In this document: in pieces, positions 50,605 to 60,289 of the stretch
How positions within the stretch are numbered: position 1 is the stretch's first letter
How the letters are laid out: every line of letters begins with the position of its first letter
DNA from: Panaeolus papilionaceus
Taxonomy: Eukaryota > Basidiomycota > Agaricomycetes > Agaricales
DNA: 64,000 bases
Reading direction: 5' to 3'
NCBI GenBank assembly: GCA_015501605.1
Contig: JADNRZ010000008.1
Span: 1,178,001 to 1,242,000, forward strand
Translations under genes and position numbers: made by a program
The notes under the pieces: generated by a model
What the model saw: only the letters and a program-made list of their open reading frames with translations
Databases searched by the model: none
What the model was told of the DNA's origin: nothing

Positions 50605-51040
50605 CGTTGAATTTGAATCTGTATGGCAGTAAGGCTAATCAAAGCTTTTAAAGTTCCTCCATGCAATCAAAGTCAACGTCAAACTGAAAGTCCCGTTGAA
50701 CGTCGTGATAGTCTTTGCGAGTAAAGCCAATCCAGTGCAGGCCAGGGAAAGGCAAGTGCGGGGAACACGATGATGGTTAGGGGATGAGAAAGTTTGACAG
50801 GTCCGAAAGTAACCCGATCTCCGAAAGCAGTCCATACGTCATTGATGGGACGTGATCTGATAGGATGAAGCCCCTATCTTAAAAAACTCAGAACCCGTAC
50901 GCTACGGTGTGTCGGTTAGGCAGCATGTCATTTACAAGCACTGCTCACAAACCTCGATGCACATTTTCATACACCTATACTATACAATCTCCCTACTCAA
51001 TAAATACATAGGTCTCAGTATCTCAAACCTACATCTCCAG
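50605..51040. promoter_or_regulatory. Upstream region of the CoA-transferase gene
   Basis: Non-coding; conserved with 54005-54445. It includes an almost unchanged block of about 140 bases (50745-50880 versus 54140-54275), more conserved than the flanking sequence. This may mark promoter elements or simply recent duplication. Confidence 0.45.
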
Positions 51041-51190
51041 CTCACCAAAACACCTCCCCCCTCATCAACCTCCTCCCCGTCCTCACAACTCCCACTCTCC
51101 TCACTCCCACCTCCCCTCCTTGCCCTCCTGTCTCCCCTACCTTCTCTGCCTGCAATTCCTCCAACTCCGGCTTCAGAACAGCCATCAGAA
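51040..51190 (-). pseudogene. Remnant of PrpF-family gene (3' end only)
   Basis: A copy of the last 45 or so codons of the PrpF-like gene at 54446-56062 (Glu/Gly/Arg-rich tail, with the same stop region), ending abruptly near 51190 where unrelated sequence, a DOP1-like fragment, begins. It lacks all catalytic motifs, so it is non-functional. Confidence 0.8.
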
Positions 51191-51219
51191 TGAAATCTGA
51201 CCAATGCTGAAGAACTGGT

Positions 51220-52025
51220 CTATTTGATGCCGTCTACCAAAACCTGACTCAGAACCAAAAGTGGGTTGACATTGTATCGGCTGGTAGAGGCCTGTTCGTC
51301 GTGCCTGGTGGCTGAGTCAGCACCACTGGCACTTGTATCTCTATGTGCTGCTTGGTCCGTTGCGATAGATGTTGAAATGAGAGAGTGGAGAAGGTGTAAA
51401 AGTTTGTTTTGAAGGTTGAGCCTCTGCCAGTGGACACACAGGATGAGTTTGCCTATAATAATGGCTTCAATATGGTCGGTCATTTCATCAGCATCGCCCC
51501 TTACCACAACCGCCTGCAGAATGTCAACAGCTGTCAATTGAATATTCACGTTGATTGGTTCAAGTGTACTGGCCACTTTCGTCATTGGTTCCGACTGAAG
51601 AAAGCTGTTCAAAGTTATCCATGGTAGAAAGGAGTCTAGTTCCCGTGGTCTCACCGTAGAACAATCTCCACAAGTGCATCGAGATAGCTGATATCTCGAT
51701 CCAAGAATGTACCTATAATCGTGACGAAGTTGAGTGTTTTGAAAGTGGAGTAACATAATTCAATCGTACAAGTTTCGGCTCACTTTAATAGGCCTGGATG
51801 ATTGGAACGGCGGAGAGGTGCTGTTCTTGCTGTTTTTGCAAACCCCTGTCCACCGAAATGGATGATCGAAAGTAGAAGTTCTAGAAAATGGTGGATGTAT
51901 CTTTGATCGAATGGTTCCTTAAAGTTGAGAATCTGTATTTCTCTGCCCTCGACTTTGGCTACTGCTGGGTTTCGGACATTAGTTGGGCCCAGAAGATCAT
52001 AAATTATTGGATCCAGTACCCTGTT
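51220..52025 (-). pseudogene. Gene fragment resembling DOP1 (Dopey), introns retained
   Basis: Three minus-strand coding-like exons without start or stop of a full gene: about 52022-51789 (VLDPIIYDLLGPTNVRNPAV, FDQRYIHHFLELLLSIIHFG), about 51716-51660 (FLDRDISYLDALVEIVLR) and about 51609-51230 (FLQSEPMTKVASTLEP, LQLTAVDILQAV-like, LNLQNKLLHLLHSLIS, NVNPLLVLSQVLVDGI). The order and motifs recall the C-terminal half of DOP1/Dopey proteins, which act in Golgi-endosome traffic. Introns are still in place, so this is a DNA-level copy rather than a processed one. One junction is out of phase, and a full DOP1 needs about 1,700 residues, so this is a fragment. The assignment rests on recalled family patterns only. 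Confidence 0.5.
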
Positions 52026-52059
52026 TGGAAAATGAGCGCACGGGGGCCTGGGCAGGATA

Positions 52060-52506
52060 TATATTTACTCTTGTGCCATCAACTATAATGTGAGCCTACT
52101 GAAAATGAGTTCCGTCGAACCGCATGGCAAACTACTAATTCAGCGAGGGCTGAAAATATGATAGGAAGATGTATGCTCTGCATCTCTTCATCTTGAACAC
52201 ATGTTTTCAGCATCGGACATGCAACATAACTCAGTTCCTAACTCACATACTTTTTACACAGTTGCTACACCACGACCCAAGGGATCATCGATCAGATTCG
52301 CACAGATTGGGTGTTTCCTCATCAAATGACTCGCTCCTTGGACTTCAACATGTTGACGAGCTTACCGTGTTATTCATTTCCCCTATGGTACCTCTTCAAC
52401 CTCAGTTCTGTATTCGCATATCTCACGAGAATTTATGTCATAAAACCCTTTCTGGACATTTCAATCATTACAGGTCTTAGCATCTCGAGTATGTGGATCA
52501 CTGGTT
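52060..52506. other. Unassigned region
   Basis: No gene supported. Overlapping plus-strand frames at 52169-52538 are open but show no motif and no splice structure. Confidence 0.35.
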
Positions 52507-53011
52507 CTAACAAACATCGAGTAAATCTAAGAGAATAGTTGTCAGAGGCCTCTCAAGTCTTGCTGGAAATGAACACCTACATATTTTGCCGTAGAAATCA
52601 ACATAGGCCTCGGTAACATAGCATCCTTGCGTTGTGTAGGCCCACCACCTAGTAAAAAGCAATATTCACAACAATCCTTCAAGCAAATGAAGGTATAGAA
52701 ACATACGACCAGGAATTTCCTGAGTGACTTATTGTCTGACCCTCTTTTTGACAGGTCGCTTTGAGGACCTACAGAAGAGTCAGCATCTACATGAGCAGCC
52801 TCAGTGCAAAGTGACATACCACACCCCTCTCGTATTGCCTCACTGCTGTGCAGCTGGTGTTTGGACAGGTCCTGCATTTTACAGCGCTGGCATTTACCAC
52901 AGTACCAGACAGCGTTGGACCACGGGCGACCACCTCGCGCATCTCGGGGATGGGCTCGGCAGCTACCAGTGCGATGAAGAAAGGAAGAGCGACAAGGGCA
53001 GAGAACTTCAT
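52507..53011 (-). CDS. Small secreted SH3-like protein
   Basis: Three exons (53011-52820, 52768-52710, 52648-52507) join in phase to 130 residues. A clear signal peptide (MKFSALVALPFFIALVAAEP) is followed by a short propeptide-like stretch and then one bacterial-type SH3-like domain (VVNASAVKCRTCPNTSCTAV, ATCQKEGQTI, WWAYTTQGCYVTEAYVDFYG) with about six Cys likely in disulphides. Similar single-domain secreted proteins occur widely in fungi; they may bind wall polysaccharide, but this is not established here. The last few residues are uncertain because a further intron is possible after KIC. It sits between the two halves of the duplicated metabolic genes and may have arrived with the inserted segment. 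Confidence 0.7.
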
Positions 53012-53374
53012 TTATGTACACTGTGAGAGGTTGATATGTAGAAGGGGTGGCTGAAGAGGCGACCTGAGTAGTTTACAGACTTTGCGTCGACCCTTTATAC
53101 GCAGTGTTCGTGACTCGGATGGGAACATGAGACTGGTAAAAATCACGACCAGGTGTATCAGAGATTGCTATCATTGTATACCCGACTAATTGAACAGAGG
53201 CACGTCTGGGGTGAAATGCATGAGTTACATGAACAATTTGAAATTCGAATTGAACATATTTGATGCACTGCCCTATGCAAGCTGACCTTGTTACCTGATG
53301 TACCGTATATTTCGGAAAAACACATCAAGGCTTTACAACTCGAGGATAAAGATCAAGGTTTAGCGTGCGAGTTG
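53012..53374. other. Intergenic region
   Basis: Probable promoter of the SH3-like gene at its left end. No gene seen. Confidence 0.4.
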
Positions 53375-53767
53375 GGGCTATTACCCGTCTTGATGGACCT
53401 CTATAGATAGCACCGTACTAGAAGCGTCCGTGAAATTGTGGGCTCGGAGATTTCACGCCCATCGGAAAGAGAAGTCATTCGAAACGAATGCTGCCCATAC
53501 TACACAGAGATTCTGAGACCTTCCTATCAAGAACTTCAAGGTGACTTGTTGGGGAAACCCCGGGCATCCGAGTAAAGCTAGCAAGCAGACGCATCTAGCT
53601 ATCGCGCTTTGCCTCCGCGAAACTGAGATTTGATCCACCGCGCCACCTTACTCTCCAATACACGCCGTATCTGCCCATACATTTAAACCTGAAAACGCTC
53701 AAGAACCCATTCCTCGCAAATACTTTCTCCTGATGAACCGACCCTCGCTAAGAACTCCCTTATCTCG
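53375..53767. repeat. Segmental duplication B, copy 2 (partner 45020-45753)
   Basis: Matches the 45-kb copy in two blocks with about 330 bases deleted between them. The deletion removes exon 1 and the intron of the small orphan gene; exon 2 remains open (53530 to about 53632). At about 53767 the sequence changes abruptly into duplication C. Confidence 0.85.
53528..53632 (+). pseudogene. Last exon of the small orphan gene only
   Basis: Corresponds to exon 2 of the gene at 45354-45608, with few substitutions (FKVTCWGNPGHPSKASKQTH). The first exon, the start codon and the intron are absent, so no product is expected. Confidence 0.7.
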
Positions 53768-53780
53768 AGAGCATCCTCAC

Positions 53781-54004
53781 CCCAACAATTGCCCCGCAAA
53801 CGGCCCCGCGATAAGTTGACCCAACTCAAGGACTCTGATGCCTTTTAACGGGAGGTCTGGTTCTACAATATCTGTGTTTGAGTACTTCGAGGACTTGGAG
53901 CTTGAGTATCTCGGGTGTGAGATAGTAATAAGAGAGGATGGGAGTGATTTGGGATAATGATTATGGTACTTGAGACGACGCAGAGAGGAGGCTGATCGAA
54001 GCAT
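53781..54004 (-). pseudogene. Remnant of CoA-transferase gene (first exon only)
   Basis: A copy of exon 1 of the gene at 48084-50604, from the ATG at 54004 (MLRSASSLRRLKYHNHYPKS) to LELGQLIAGPFAGQ and the splice donor, after which the sequence switches to duplication B. The mitochondrial presequence and the first core motif are kept, and the frame is open, so the copy is young; it cannot give an enzyme. Compared with the full gene it has a short in-frame deletion after the presequence. Confidence 0.85.
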
Positions 54005-54590
54005 AGTAGAATCTGAATCTGTATAGCAGTACGTAGGGTTAATCAAAGCTTCCGAAGATCCTTTGTGCAATACATTCAACGTCAAAGCCAAACGCAATCT
54101 CAAGTATGGTTGTCTTCCCAATCCAACACAGTGCAGTGCAGGCCAGGGAAAGTCAAGTGCGGGGAACACGATGATGGTTACGGGATGAGAGAGTTTGACA
54201 GGTCCGAAAGTAACCCGATCTCCGAAAGCAGTCCATACGTCATTGATGGGACGTGATTCGATGGGATGATGCCCCTATCTTAAAAATTCAGAACTACGGT
54301 GAGTCGGTTAGGTAGCATGTCATTTACAAGCGCTGCTCACAAACCTCGATTCAAATTTTTCATACATCTGTACTATACAATCTCCCTACTAAATAAATAC
54401 ATACATGCATCTTACATCTCAGTATCTCAAACCCACATCTCCAGCTCACCAAAACACCTCCCCCCTCATCAACCTCCTCCCCGTCCTCACAACCCCCACT
54501 CTCCTCACTCCCACCTCACCCTCTTCTCCTCCTTCCCCTCCATTCTCCCCTACCCGCGCAGCCTGCGGTTCCTCAAACTCTGGCTTCACA
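53787..54590. repeat. Segmental duplication C, copy 2 (partner 50384-51190)
   Basis: Runs from the CoA-transferase exon 1 remnant through its upstream region into the true 3' end of the intact PrpF-like gene. Together with copy 1 it implies that one break lay inside the CoA-transferase gene and one inside the PrpF gene. Confidence 0.85.
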
Positions 54591-56062
54591 TCAACGCACC
54601 CACCAGGGTGTCGTATCCTCACCATCTCTCTCTTAGACTCCTCACGTCTACTCCCCCCATTCACAATCTCCCAAGCCAAACTCCCCCTCACACCTGCCGC
54701 GACGCCTAAACACAACCCAACCGTCATAGGCACGGCTTTATGCAGAACACCCATCGACAGTGCGTGGATCACGATATCCTCCCTCCCGTCCTCCCTTGCA
54801 TCGTTTTTATCTTCATTCCCCACTCCAACAGGCGCACTCAACATCGCGATCTTCGGCTGCGCCTCTGCCCTCTCATCCAACCCCATCATCCTCGCTCCTT
54901 CCCTTCTAATCGCCTCCAACACCGTTCCCACCACGCCCGTCGCTTCCTTCTCCCTCCTCAAATACGCATCAACAGGTAACCCCAAGGCCTCCAGATCAGC
55001 TTTCGAAGTGAACACCGTAGGGTTCGTCGCATCCATCAACGACACTCTCACTGCCACCTTTTCCCTCCCCTTCTCTTCGCCTATGGCGATATACACAGTA
55101 TCAACCGCATTCCCCGTCGGCATCAACCGCCCCGTCCGTGCCCCCGCCGGTCTCTCAAAATTAAGCACAATCTCAGACGCAGTCCCGGATACGCCTGCCA
55201 TGGTGGTCTGCGGCAACTCGAGGAGGGGGACACCAGAGAGGGAGGAGATGGGGAATGTGGTACTGATGATTTTTTGTGTGTTGGTGTTGAATGCTTTGAT
55301 AGTGACCGTTTTTATCTCCTTGGATGTCGGTGAAGACGTGGAGGTGGAGGAGTTTGACGAAGTCGACTCCAGCAACGCCCTAACATCCACCAACCCCTCA
55401 TCCACCGCAAACACCCCCACCATCGCACTCAGGTTCCCGCAATTCCCAGAGATATCAATTTTAGGATCTGTGATTCCCACTTGCACGAACGTGTACTCGA
55501 CCTCCACGTCCTCATCTACCCGTCCTGCGTTGCGGCTGTTTTCCTCTATGACGGCCCTGGAGGAGGGAGACAACGCCCCGACCAACATCACTTTTGACAA
55601 ACTCGAAATCCCGCCTCCCATTCCGTTAAGTTGACGGGCGTACGGGTCGGGTGAGCCCATTAGGCCGAGCAGGAGTGGTGTGAGGGGTGGTGGGGCGTTA
55701 AGCTCGGGTGCTTTGGGTTGGGTGGGTTCTGGTGACTTGGCAGCGGATTGTTGGGTTGAGGGAGAGAGGGAGAGAGATGGAACGAGACCAGGGAGGTGCT
55801 TCGAGTTTATGAATACGCCCTTGGATGTGCCGCCGCGGAGGAAGGCGGCGGGGAGGGGGTTGGGGATGGTGTTTAGCGCTGCATCATTTTTACTCGTTGA
55901 GCCAGAGCCAGAATGTGAAGCAGAAGATGAAGCAGAAGCAGAACTTGAGCTCATGGGTCGAGATAGGGATCCGGATCGGGTATACACGGACGAGCGGGAG
56001 ATGAAGCTCAAGCCAGAGCTGAGATGCGAAGACCGTGAACGCAGGAGGAGCGGGGGAGGCAT
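54446..56062 (-). CDS. PrpF-family isomerase, probably mitochondrial
   Basis: One uninterrupted frame of 538 residues. The N-terminal 55 residues (MPPPLLLRSRSSHLSSGLSF, Ser/Arg-rich) look like a mitochondrial presequence. PrpF family motifs follow: AFLRGGTSKGVFIN (about 72-85), GSPDPYARQLNGMGGGISSL then SKV with the conserved Lys, GNCGNLSA with the conserved catalytic Cys, ERPAGARTGRLMPTGN, and a C-terminal RIRHPGG. Family members move double bonds in tricarboxylates: 2-methylaconitate isomerase, aconitate delta-isomerase and 4-oxalomesaconate tautomerase. Which one applies here cannot be decided from motifs. Acidic and Gly-rich inserts make it longer than bacterial relatives (about 390). Lack of introns in a gene this long contrasts with its neighbours. 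It lies head-to-tail with a CoA-transferase remnant and near the full CoA-transferase and lactonase genes. Confidence 0.88.
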   Translation of the reverse strand: MPPPLLLRSRSSHLSSGLSFISRSSVYTRSGSLSRPMSSSSASASSSASHSGSGSTSKNDAALNTIPNPLPAAFLRGGTSKGVFINSKHLPGLVPSLSLSPSTQQSAAKSPEPTQPKAPELNAPPPLTPLLLGLMGSPDPYARQLNGMGGGISSLSKVMLVGALSPSSRAVIEENSRNAGRVDEDVEVEYTFVQVGITDPKIDISGNCGNLSAMVGVFAVDEGLVDVRALLESTSSNSSTSTSSPTSKEIKTVTIKAFNTNTQKIISTTFPISSLSGVPLLELPQTTMAGVSGTASEIVLNFERPAGARTGRLMPTGNAVDTVYIAIGEEKGREKVAVRVSLMDATNPTVFTSKADLEALGLPVDAYLRREKEATGVVGTVLEAIRREGARMMGLDERAEAQPKIAMLSAPVGVGNEDKNDAREDGREDIVIHALSMGVLHKAVPMTVGLCLGVAAGVRGSLAWEIVNGGSRREESKREMVRIRHPGGCVDVKPEFEEPQAARVGENGGEGGEEGEVGVRRVGVVRTGRRLMRGEVFW

Positions 56063-56234
56063 TGTGTATGCCTCTGTGGCTTTAGCTAAGAATGTGGAGC
56101 AGAAGTTTAAGTTATCTATAGGATGGGTGGGTAGTAGATCAAATACAGCAACACAGCAGCACAGGTGAGTGAGTTAGTGAGAGTGAGAGTGAGAGAAAGA
56201 CGCGATGCGTGATTTGATTTGATGTGATGGGAAT

Positions 56235-56560
56235 TCTATTCTGAGAAAGACGCGTCGGATGTGATTCCGATTTGTCAATGACAACTCTTTGTCCCTCCTG
56301 CATCGTTATCATCCCCATCGTCAGGTCGGAAGACTCTGAACAGGGGCATTGGGTGTCGGTGTCGACGTCGGCAACCAATCAAATCAAACAACGTGTGGGC
56401 GTCGTCATCCCCAATTTAAAATTCAACCTAACTGGCTGATTCAGAACCCCAAGTTCCCGCGCAGCTACGATCGACATCACCAGCATCGTCGTCATAAATC
56501 GTCACTGCTGCTCTGCGGGCCTCTGAGTGTAATTATAATTTCCACTCGCAGTACCTCCTC
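56235..56560. repeat. Diverged duplication D, copy 1 (partner 59683-60015)
   Basis: Shared stretches include TCGGATGTGATTCCG, GTCGACGTCGG and CAATTTA-AATTCAACCT, in the same order with many indels. Non-coding in both copies. Older than duplications B and C by its divergence. Confidence 0.65.
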
Positions 56561-57919
56561 TCACAAATGGTCAATTTTAAGGCCAGCATTAGAATCAGAA
56601 CCTGCATCGTCGGCAACCACCACCGAGTACAACCGCGAGTCGAGTACTCAAAAGTCGTAATTTAACCTTTTTGTTCTTCACCCCGCTCGCCAGTTGAGGG
56701 GGGTAGGTATGAATTGTGGGAGAGGCAGAAGGGGTGACCAAAGAGTCAACCCCTTCGCTGGGGCGAGAGCCGATGGACGAGGACGGATGGACCCCAAGAC
56801 CAAGTCCAGTCGGCTCCGAGTCTCTAACCTACCACCCGTCAAAACCTGGCCATGGTATAAAAAATAGCGAGAATTGTAAGTAAATAAATTATAATACAGT
56901 CTTGTCAGATCAAGGACAACCTCTTAAATATCATGTAACATGTTAGTGGTCCTTTGGTTCAGCTCCCTGATTGGTATCTGTCGAGAATTAAGCGAGGCGC
57001 AAATGCAATCTTAAGAGAATTTAAGCAAGCTGTGCACTAGGGCATGAAGCAGGAATATTAGGAATATTACCGCATGGAGATTGGATAACATTTTAAGCAA
57101 TGGAGGATGCCTGAAAGGCGGGCTGATCTGTTTAGACAACGTGCTCTGACAATGCGCGGCGGAACTCAGATAAGATTTGGTTGTCACTTTGCTATGCAGT
57201 CGTGATCTTAAAATGCGCCCTTGGAGATGCGAGCGACGACGACAATGAAGAGGGAACGTTGAAGGGGTAAAGGTGAAGTGCGGGGGCTCAAAAGAGAAGT
57301 TTAATCATGCATGTTCATCAAAAGCTTCTGCTCAATCGTTGCTGCCATTATCCCATCCTACAATGAGTCTTTGCGGATGTAGGGAGTTGACACAAGTCAG
57401 AAGTCCACAGATGCAGCAGATAGGACGGCTTCTGGCATTTATAGACAAGGGAGATGGTGGGTGGGATAAAAATAAAAGTAATTAATGAAAGAATAGAGTA
57501 CCGAGACGACGCTCGGGCATGCAGAGAGGTGATAGTAAAAGGTAGAGAGAGGCGAGACACGCGATAGCTGTGAAGTGTTGGCCCTGTCCTGCATCCAGGA
57601 TCAATCATAATACAGTTAAGTATCTCTCAAAGGTGCTGCGTACTTTATTTCGACCCTCTCTTTAATTTAATTTAATTTGAGATAGCCGTAGACGAGTCAC
57701 CTCAATGGGACAAGTTAGTGCTGAAGGTTGCTTTATTGGTGTTGTGCAATCACGGTTTGAACTTGGGTATGTGATGGGTTGACAGAATGGTAGAGTATAG
57801 TCTGCTATAAGAAAATATTTGGATTAGATTCCCGCGTGCATGCGTTTATAGGATTCGAAATCACGAAGAGCAGAATGAATGAAAAGTTGAGCTGAGATAG
57901 AGGTAAACTCAACTGACCG

Positions 57920-58070
57920 CTGGTGACGGGACTTTACTTCATGGTTCAGACTCCCGAGACGCGACGCATAGGTATTTGGCATGTTTAATTTTCCTGGATA
58001 CGTTGTAAGTACGTTTACACATAATATGAGCGTTGGCAAGTCGAGTGCATGATTTATGGGGAAGTACATA
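57920..58070. repeat. Diverged duplication E, copy 1 (partner 60290-60450)
   Basis: Weak but ordered similarity: GGGACTTTA, GACGCGACGC, GTTTAATTTTCC and GTTGGCAAG occur in the same order in both. Probably part of the same ancient block as D, with the intervening sequence lost in copy 2. Confidence 0.55.
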
Positions 58071-58449
58071 CAGTGTTGTCATACTAACACTTATAGTGTA
58101 GGTGAGTGCCCTTGTGAGGGTTGGCATTCGAAACTGGAGAGATAGAATACGGAATCTATTTTTAGCATTCTCGTATCGACAACTCCGTCAATGTTATCTT
58201 ATCTTTCTACCTTCAAATTTCACCGTACTATGCAGCACCAAACCTTAATTCTCGACCACGCACGAATACGACACAACTAGATTAGATTAGTTCTTTAGTC
58301 TACATTATTACAGCTCTATTGTATCAGTCCTAGTCCCTCTATGAATACTTACACTCTGATCATATCAACCCATGTGACCATCAGTTCGGTGTTGCTCCTG
58401 ACGGCGGGCTTCCAACAACAAACAGACCATACAGCACTATCTAAAGCAC

Positions 58450-59670
58450 TCAGTCGAACAACACTTCACGCAAATGGCTGATGTTACAGGCCAGGCCTAT
58501 ATCGCGCCATCCGACGACACTGAGAGCAATAGCTCCGCCCCTGACCCATCTCCTCGCGATATCTTCCAATACATCACCTACAAGCCCCGCGGAACCGCTC
58601 GTGCCTGGTCTGGTCGCAAAATCATTTACGACTGGCCTGGCATAGAAGCCATGTCCGCTTGCATCGACCGTTACCTCGAAAGCATTACCTGGGTCCAAAT
58701 CGTCTTGTGGAACAATAAAACCAGTTCACAGCAGACCTGCGAGATCTCGTACAGGCCCTCTCTCAAGATCACCTCCGGCAGTGAGATCAATGTCGGTTTC
58801 GACCTCGGTACCTCTTACGAGGGCATGTCTATCGTCGTTGATATGAGCGTCAAGACATTCACGTCGGTCGAGACGGTAGCCCCTAAGACGACCACCATCA
58901 CAGTCAACGTCGCTCCCAACTCTATGGTCGTGTTCTACCAGAAGCGGTACAACTTCAGGGACAGCACCACTTTCATCAGCAATTCCTGGGGAAAAGATTG
59001 GAATACAGGGCCTTGGGGAGGCTACAGCCCTCTCATCACGAAGACTAGCTACGTGCAAATTGATGCCGACGAGTACTTAGCCAACAACGCACCTCTTAAG
59101 GCTGGTACTGGTTTAGTTCAATGCACTTCTGTCTCCCAAGCTCAGAAGGCCGGGCTCACTCGCAAGAGGGAGGACTTGACAGATCCCTGCAAGGACAAGC
59201 TTTCTGCTATGGGTCTTTAAATTCAAAGGCGGTATGTTCTTTTATCATATGGCGATCAAATGCTAATGTTAGCTTCTCTTCTCCAGGCGAATGGTATAGG
59301 TTTCGAAATGTGTATTGCGGAGAGAAAATTTTTGTAAAAAGGATGGCTGTTGTACTTCTCTACCTGTTTCAATATATGTGATTTGATACACCGACCATTC
59401 GTGTTGTACTGTCGACGAGCGCTTAAGGAGCGACACATGGACTTGGAGCTTGAGATCCTACCCGTGGAAATGACGATAGTAAGCTGCATGATACTGATCA
59501 TACGGAAACATCAGCATCTAGTCAAATTTGAAGCTAAGAAGTCGCACCCACCTCGTTTGTAGGTCGATGAGAGGCCGTATCTACAATGGAATGCCCTTGG
59601 ATTGCTGCATTTTATCACGCCCTTACCTCAGGGGTGACCTATGGTAGAGGGGTTATTCTACAAAGAATCA
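58450..59670. repeat. Segmental duplication A, copy 2 (partner 41838-43590)
   Basis: Contains the intact 248-residue gene, a shortened downstream region, and a relic of the start of the small secreted protein gene (minus strand, near 59484, reading MQLTIVIS before it diverges). At about 59675 it passes directly into duplication D. Confidence 0.8.
58474..59220 (+). CDS. Beta-rich protein of unknown function, intact family copy
   Basis: A single exon of 248 residues. There is no signal peptide and no membrane segment. The N-terminal third is of mixed type (ITYKPRGTARAWSGRK, WPGIEAMSACIDRYL, WVQIVLWNN); the rest is rich in alternating Thr/Ser/Val typical of long beta strands (MSIVVDMSVKTFTSVET, TTTITVNVAPNSMVVFYQKR), then a conserved block (YNFRDSTTF, GPWGGYSPLITKTSYV) and a basic tail (RKREDLTDPCKDKL). 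The alternating central hairpin resembles that of aerolysin-type pore-forming proteins, but no diagnostic motif is present, so this is only a structural hint. I believe homologues occur in other mushrooms without assigned function. A broken copy lies at 41862-42643. Unlike that copy, it lacks the short first exon and intron. Confidence 0.78.
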   Translation: MADVTGQAYIAPSDDTESNSSAPDPSPRDIFQYITYKPRGTARAWSGRKIIYDWPGIEAMSACIDRYLESITWVQIVLWNNKTSSQQTCEISYRPSLKITSGSEINVGFDLGTSYEGMSIVVDMSVKTFTSVETVAPKTTTITVNVAPNSMVVFYQKRYNFRDSTTFISNSWGKDWNTGPWGGYSPLITKTSYVQIDADEYLANNAPLKAGTGLVQCTSVSQAQKAGLTRKREDLTDPCKDKLSAMGL

Positions 59671-59682
59671 TTTCGGTAACGA

Positions 59683-60015
59683 AGTGTCGGATGTGATTCC
59701 GGTTGTCAACTTATCGGCCTTGTCTGCATCATCATTGTCAGCGTCAGCGTCGGGTCGAGTCGAAGGTCTATTTGAATAGGGGCTTAAAATGTCGACGTCG
59801 GTCAATGCCAACTCATCAAATAACATCGTCATCGTCAATTTACAATTCAACCTCGACTCGGAGTTGTGTTTACAACTGCTCAAACCCAAACAGCCTGATC
59901 ATGAGAGGGTGTAGCTAGGACCGTCGTCGTCATTGATGGTTGTTGCTGCTATGTATGACGGCCCCGGGCTTTCCGTAATATGAAACCCGAGTTCATGTCT
60001 CCTCACATCTCCTCA
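59683..60015. repeat. Diverged duplication D, copy 2 (partner 56235-56560)
   Basis: Same ordered stretches as copy 1, joined directly to the end of duplication A copy 2. Confidence 0.6.
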
Positions 60016-60289
60016 CTTTGGGGTGAATAACAGTGAAGCACCGCCAATAGTCCTTGGTTGCGATCCTACTACGTATTACACAAACGCGTCCTGCGCATCA
60101 TCATGTCCATCCCTTTCCGTTCCGCCATCTCGTCCCCCAGTTAACCTTACTACTACTAGTATCTCCTCCACCTGCACATCACCCGTGACTGCGTATTTGA
60201 ATTCTTACTTCTATCATGAAGTTGAATTTGGGATTCGAGGCAAAGAGGAACATGGCAAGGCAGGGCGTGAGGAGAGCTGAGATAGGGGT

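Larger units (their letters stand above)
50384..51190. repeat. Segmental duplication C, copy 1 (partner 53787-54590)
   Basis: This stretch runs from exon 1 of the CoA-transferase through its upstream region into a copy of the PrpF 3' end. It matches 53787-54590 nearly base for base over long blocks, for example GTCCATACGTCATTGATGGG and ACACCTCCCCCCTCATCAAC. The similarity stops inside the PrpF coding region near 51190. Confidence 0.88.
56063..58473. other. Long intergenic region with diverged repeats
   Basis: About 2.4 kb without a supportable gene. The first part is the presumed promoter of the PrpF-like gene. Two stretches have diverged relatives farther right (56235-56560 and 57920-58070). 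The right end is the promoter/5'UTR of the gene at 58474, shared with duplication A from about 58450. A short TTTAA tandem occurs near 57660. Confidence 0.5.

Noticed and set aside
54405..55634. 409-codon plus-strand frame
   Set aside because: Antisense shadow of the PrpF-like gene, whose own frame has all family motifs.
57640..57690. TTTAA tandem considered as a satellite
   Set aside because: Only three to four short units; ordinary AT-rich microsatellite.
60023..60280. 85-codon frame rich in Ser, Thr and Cys
   Set aside because: No signal peptide, no homologous frame in the partner repeat, no splice support.
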